Assembly (NCBI GenBank): GCA_947174225.1
Contig: CAMWIF010000090.1
Coordinates: forward strand, 1-8,921
Reading direction: 5' to 3'
DNA: 8,921 bases
Origin: an uncultured Porphyromonadaceae bacterium
GTDB taxonomy: Bacteria; Bacteroidota; Bacteroidia; Bacteroidales; Muribaculaceae
The notes under the pieces were generated by a model. That model searched no databases and was not told where the DNA came from. It saw only the letters and a program-made list of their open reading frames with translations. The position numbers and the translations under genes were made by a program. Positions 5,901 to 8,921 of this stretch are shown here, in pieces; position 1 is the first letter of the stretch; every line of letters starts with the position of its first letter.

Positions 5901-8778
5901 TACTCGTAAGATGGAGGTTAAAACTGTCTCTTTCCGCGATAAGATCTCTGCCGGAGATAAGGAAATTTGGACATTCTCTTTCAAAGTTGCTGACGAGGTT
6001 CAGTCGGGTATACCGGCAATGGCAGTTATGAGTAATAAGGCTCTTGATATACTTGCTCCTTTCAATTGGAGGTTTACGCTTGGAGGAGATGCTTGGTATA
6101 ATTCAGCACGACTTATGTCATCACATCCTTACAATCGGATGGTGACAGCCGCTTTCTCTGTGATGCCAAGATACAATATGCCCAATGTATCGATGCCTAA
6201 TTGGGAAACATATAATCAGCTTTTGGCAGGTGCTTCACGTTATGGCGGAGTTATGGTGCGCGGTATGCGTAAGATGGCTATGAGCCGGAGCGATGCCGAC
6301 GGGGTTGAATATGCTGAGGCGGAAGTCTCCAATGAGGTATTCAATGCAGTGGAACAGGCAGCTCCTATACCTATGGCTGATATGATGACTCTGAAAGAGG
6401 AAAAGGTGATGGTGACAGAGGCTCAGGATGCTGTTGTAGAGGAAGCGACCGCTACTGCCGGAGCTGCTGATAATGGTGCGGGCAATGTCAAGAAGGAGGA
6501 GACTCGTCCGGTGGATATGCCTTTGGCATTCTTTATGCCCTCATTGTGGAGCGATGCCGAGGGCAATGTGAATGTGGAGTTTGTCACTCCCAATTTCAAT
6601 ACCACATGGAAGTTCCAGATTATGGGCTATAATGAGGACCTGCTTTCTGCCGGCACTGTGCTTGAGGCTGTGGCTTCCAAACCGGTGATGGTACAGGTTA
6701 ATCCTCCGCGTTATTTGCGTACCGGTGACAAGGCTACCATTTCGGCACTTCTCTTCAATAATTCTCCTGAGAACCAGATGCTACACGGCGAGATAATCGT
6801 GTTTAATCCTCTTACGGGCGAGACAATCACTTCGAAGCATTTGGGAACAGAGTCTACCACCCCCGGTGCTAACCGTGTTATGACGGTTGACTTCACCGCT
6901 CCTTCGGATTTGACAGTTCTGGGCATACGTGCATATGCTTACGGTGGCGATTTTACTGACGGTGAACAGACACTTGTTCCTATCTTGCCCTCCTCAACTC
7001 CGGTTGTCGAATCCACCCAGTTCTATCTTGGTAATGATGACCATTCGTTTACACAGAAACTGCCCAAGTTCCGCAAAGATGCGTCGCTTACCTTGAAATA
7101 TTGTAACAATCCGGTTTGGGAATGTGTATTGGCGCTTCCTGCCATCTCAACTCCCGATTCCAAGAATGTGCTTTCACTCAGCCGTGCCCTTTATGCCAAC
7201 GGTATGGCAAAGGGGATAATGGATAAATATCCATCGGTAAAGAGTGGCTTGGAGAAGGTGTTTGCCGCAAAAGAGGGTGAGGGAAAAATGACTTTGACTT
7301 CGAATCTCCAGAAAGATTCTTTGCTGAAGACAGTGGCATTAATCAACACTCCCTGGGTCAACAACGCCTCCTCAGAGACAATGCGTATGGAGAGTCTTAA
7401 CGAACTTCTTGACAGCAAACGCCTTGACAATGCATTGACAACCCTTCAGGAGCAACTGAAGAATCTACAGAATGGCGACGGCGGTTGGAGCTGGTGTGAG
7501 GGTATGAGATCGTCGGAATATATGACTTCAAGAGTGCTTGAGGATATTGCTGCGTTACAGACCTATGGCGTCGCTCTCGACACAAAGTCGATGACTGCTA
7601 AGGCTATCGCTTACTGTGACAAGGAATTATATGATGATTATGTGAAGAATAAGAAGCAGTTCTCCACACTTTCTATGCTTCGCTATCTCTACGTGCGCAG
7701 TACCTTTGACAAAGGTGATGGCAAATCGGGCTTTGCTACGTTGAAACGTGAGGCTCTTAAAGCCATTAATGCCGAGTGGAAGGAATTCTCGGTATATGAC
7801 AAGGCTACGGCTGCCCTTCTCCTCAACCGCACTCCCGGCTATGAGAAGACTGCGAGAGTGATTCTTGAATCTCTGCGTCAGTTGGCAAGTAAGAGCGATA
7901 CAAAGGGCTGGTGGTATGACAATCTTTCCGGTGGCTGGAGCGGTATGCCAAAGCTCACTACTACTGCTCGTGTGTTGGAAGCCTATGCTGAGATAGAGCC
8001 AAATTCGGAGGCTGTAGACGGATTGCGTCAGTGGCTCGTGCTCCAGAAGGAAACAGAGGAGTGGGGCAGTAATTCCTATACGGCAGGTGTAATAAGTTCG
8101 ATACTTAACTCCGGCACTGACTGGACTGATAATACAGCGACTCCTGTAGTTAAACTCGATGGCAAGCCAGTTGATATTTCAGGAAGTGAGATGCTTACAG
8201 GTATCATTACCGTGCAGTTGGATAATAAGCTGTCTTCGGGTAAGACTCTTTCAATAGAGAAGAGCAATGCCGGTCCGGCGTGGGGCGGTGTGATAAGCCA
8301 ATATATAACTCCGATGAATGAGGTCAAGGCTGAGAGTTGTGAGAATCTCAGAATTGAGAAGCAGTTATTGCTATTAACTGAGAATGCTGATGGCAAGTCT
8401 GCGCAGAATATCAACTTGTCGGGTAAGACGGTCTTGAAGGTAGGTGATAAGGTACGTGTGACTCTCACTTTGACTTGTGACAAGGATATGGATTATGTAG
8501 CTGTGATAGATGAACGATCTGCTTGTCTGGAACCTGTGGATCAGATTTCAAGATACAGTGTGGCAGACGGATTGGGTGCATATCGTGAAGTGCGTGACAC
8601 GAAGACAAGTTTCTTTATCGGTTATCTTCCGAAAGGTGTAAATGTGATAAGCTATGACTGCTACGTTGACCGCGACGGCACATATGCACTTGGTATCGCT
8701 TCGGCACAAAGCCAGTATTCACCGCTGCAAGCTGCCCATTCAGCAGGTGGCGAAGTGAGGGTTTCCACATCGGAATAA
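2992..8778 (+). CDS. Giant alpha-2-macroglobulin family protein, thioester site lost
   Basis: The product is about 1928 aa. ATG at 2992 is chosen over the in-frame TTG at 2986; ATG at 2995 is equally possible. Residues 1-32 are a type I signal peptide (SYA before G33); there is no lipobox. Residues 33-340 are helical. A beta-rich macroglobulin series follows, with a carboxypeptidase-regulatory-like segment near 476-530. MG2-type repeats are marked by IYKPGDKVQF (562-571) and TYKPGETVKF (about 671-680). A flexible Met/Ala/Glu-rich linker spans about 1084-1172. The A2M domain starts near 1178 (FFMPSLWSDAEGNVNVEF). A helical toroid resembling the thioester domain covers about 1373-1720 (NGDGGWSW at 1494-1501), and the C-terminal domain covers 1810-1925. 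The thioester motif CxEQ is absent: the expected place reads TPDSKNVLSLSR. Bacterial macroglobulins act in the periplasm as protease traps, and thioester-less relatives (YfaS, MagD) are known. No pbpC gene, the usual partner, lies in the window. Confidence 0.95.
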   Translation: MMKRNFLSYLKKAAFGAVFLFSVISMSLISYAGPSSNVPDFAFPEKVEKDADSMLKSALSQGNDVTALKAAVQLIAARNLVSASNVNANVALLDSLAGCLKAPYSQLADLLEATVYVQLYQVNPWQYNNRTLPLDSYPEDPLAWSGDLFAKKVLSLVDNATANLSAAKDISIKEIQPLLMNYEYAEKADMSVCDFIVAKSRSLLETFGSAQAQTVIPFYGKTEKVAANVREACGLKCSVLVDNLCEWRASENNMPAKVWAIKLKGETLPYNEQAQFYKDWLDRLPHTSETGLLIHSYYELTGHDEAFGVDHKRKLYDMLNAYLNKFPKSDFSSAIKYDLAQLTRKTVSLELPSVALSTQPIKGKLTANNINTAYVLLYSVPESIVPMNSLNVKEFPAKAKFIKAIKLDVDGSVPFTSAKEFEVPKLAPGYYVALPSAKSTLSSNWKNEVERWSLNVINVTDIAVITSNNSRQKDSGKIYVVDAATQRPLTGAEVRFYPDNRVKNPIKTLVTDKEGSVDAPEGFLRIRVSDGKSVVWQSSDIYYNESRKEESKSARVLTDLSIYKPGDKVQFSVVAWSQMRHTNKLLGDTPLKIIFRDANWNAITTDTLTTDKFGRANGDFTVPKEGLLGRYSISVAEIGAKGNEIGSQGFQVAEYKTPTFFVTVASDSEKTYKPGETVKFTGEVKTYSGMTLGDSQVNYTVEWHQWWRWWTSGVDYASYSGTATIGSDGKFEIELPTDKLKGTPFERGIFTLTATATSPAGETQTSSPLRFALGDGFSVRPEVRDDNMKISGDTIRLNVPVYDILDHPVVKDVDYSVVNMETGKELLKGSFQSPILKLPAANVPSGKYKFQFNLPPDTLTSDMELVLWRESDKTPPYATPLWLTGTQIVVPQNAKSVEVKVGSGFADSWILCQISDEERIVERKWLPVNGENITVKVDAPQSDSRRWVSFIGMHDHDGKTASVTLVPEMATRKMEVKTVSFRDKISAGDKEIWTFSFKVADEVQSGIPAMAVMSNKALDILAPFNWRFTLGGDAWYNSARLMSSHPYNRMVTAAFSVMPRYNMPNVSMPNWETYNQLLAGASRYGGVMVRGMRKMAMSRSDADGVEYAEAEVSNEVFNAVEQAAPIPMADMMTLKEEKVMVTEAQDAVVEEATATAGAADNGAGNVKKEETRPVDMPLAFFMPSLWSDAEGNVNVEFVTPNFNTTWKFQIMGYNEDLLSAGTVLEAVASKPVMVQVNPPRYLRTGDKATISALLFNNSPENQMLHGEIIVFNPLTGETITSKHLGTESTTPGANRVMTVDFTAPSDLTVLGIRAYAYGGDFTDGEQTLVPILPSSTPVVESTQFYLGNDDHSFTQKLPKFRKDASLTLKYCNNPVWECVLALPAISTPDSKNVLSLSRALYANGMAKGIMDKYPSVKSGLEKVFAAKEGEGKMTLTSNLQKDSLLKTVALINTPWVNNASSETMRMESLNELLDSKRLDNALTTLQEQLKNLQNGDGGWSWCEGMRSSEYMTSRVLEDIAALQTYGVALDTKSMTAKAIAYCDKELYDDYVKNKKQFSTLSMLRYLYVRSTFDKGDGKSGFATLKREALKAINAEWKEFSVYDKATAALLLNRTPGYEKTARVILESLRQLASKSDTKGWWYDNLSGGWSGMPKLTTTARVLEAYAEIEPNSEAVDGLRQWLVLQKETEEWGSNSYTAGVISSILNSGTDWTDNTATPVVKLDGKPVDISGSEMLTGIITVQLDNKLSSGKTLSIEKSNAGPAWGGVISQYITPMNEVKAESCENLRIEKQLLLLTENADGKSAQNINLSGKTVLKVGDKVRVTLTLTCDKDMDYVAVIDERSACLEPVDQISRYSVADGLGAYREVRDTKTSFFIGYLPKGVNVISYDCYVDRDGTYALGIASAQSQYSPLQAAHSAGGEVRVSTSE

Positions 8779-8784
8779 TTAGTC

Positions 8785-8813
8785 TTTACTTCAGAGTGAT
8801 TGAATGAAGTAAA
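8785..8813 (+). repeat. Small hairpin after the macroglobulin gene
   Basis: A perfect 9-bp inverted repeat (TTTACTTCA at 8785-8793, TGAAGTAAA at 8805-8813) has an 11-nt loop and begins 6 nt after the stop codon. It is AT-rich and has no T run, so it is unlikely to terminate alone. It sits 4 nt before the larger hairpin and may protect the 3' end of the message. Confidence 0.55.
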
Positions 8814-8817
8814 TACA

Positions 8818-8871
8818 AAATGGATTGCGCTCCCAAAGTCTTATGTTTGACTTTGGGAGCGCAATCCATTT
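8818..8871 (+). terminator. Long perfect hairpin, probable operon terminator
   Basis: A 23-bp perfect inverted repeat (8818-8840 and 8849-8871) encloses an 8-nt loop (TTATGTTT). The core GCGCTCCCAAAGTC is GC-rich, the outer end is AAATGG/CCATTT, and the right arm ends in TTT. The sequence then continues with CCTGAC, so the U tract is short. It lies 40 nt after the macroglobulin stop codon and is the obvious end point of the transcript. The outer A and T flanks are symmetrical, so it could work in both directions. The perfect stem is longer than most terminators need; a small mobile repeat is a less likely alternative. Confidence 0.7.
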
Positions 8872-8921
8872 CCTGACTTCGTCATTGCGTCACCCTAAAC
8901 GCCAAGATAGTCAAACAGGGG

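Noticed and set aside
1..8921. CRISPR arrays, insertion sequences, direct repeat arrays
   Set aside because: No regularly spaced repeats, transposase motifs or terminal inverted repeats with target duplications were seen on reading both strands.

Overview
The window looks like chromosomal DNA of a gut-type member of Bacteroidales, possibly Muribaculaceae. Three things support this: a textbook Bacteroidetes promoter (TTTG, 20-nt spacer, TANNTTTG) in front of a tRNA gene, start regions without strong Shine-Dalgarno sequences, and protein families typical of that phylum. The placement rests on motifs and protein style only; no search was run.

Layout. Positions 1-327 hold no gene I can support; the stretch is AT-rich and has a short, stop-interrupted protein-like frame on the minus strand. 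A hairpin at 328-359, tRNA-Leu(UAG) at 365-445 and its promoter at 457-488 form a complete small minus-strand transcription unit. A minus-strand gene at 553-1236 encodes an exported protein of 227 aa that probably folds as an outer-membrane beta-barrel. An intergenic region of 170 bp separates it from a divergent plus-strand cluster that fills the rest of the window.

The plus-strand cluster has four genes in one direction with short gaps: an ECF-type RNA polymerase sigma factor (1407-1964), a small single-pass membrane protein in the position of an anti-sigma factor (2029-2460), a small exported Spy/CpxP-like protein with two LTxxQ-type motifs (2513-2980), and a very large exported alpha-2-macroglobulin family protein of about 1928 aa (2992-8778). 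Two consecutive hairpins (8785-8813 and 8818-8871) follow and probably end the transcript.

Working model (inference): the sigma factor and the membrane protein sense an envelope condition and drive their own operon. The operon's output is a periplasmic chaperone-like protein and a giant macroglobulin that may trap or scaffold proteins in the periplasm. The macroglobulin keeps the A2M, toroid (thioester-domain-like) and C-terminal domains, but the site where the thioester motif CxEQ is expected reads DSKN, so it cannot trap proteases covalently by the classical route. A thioester-less macroglobulin wired to its own ECF sigma factor and a Spy-like protein is the most notable feature of the window.
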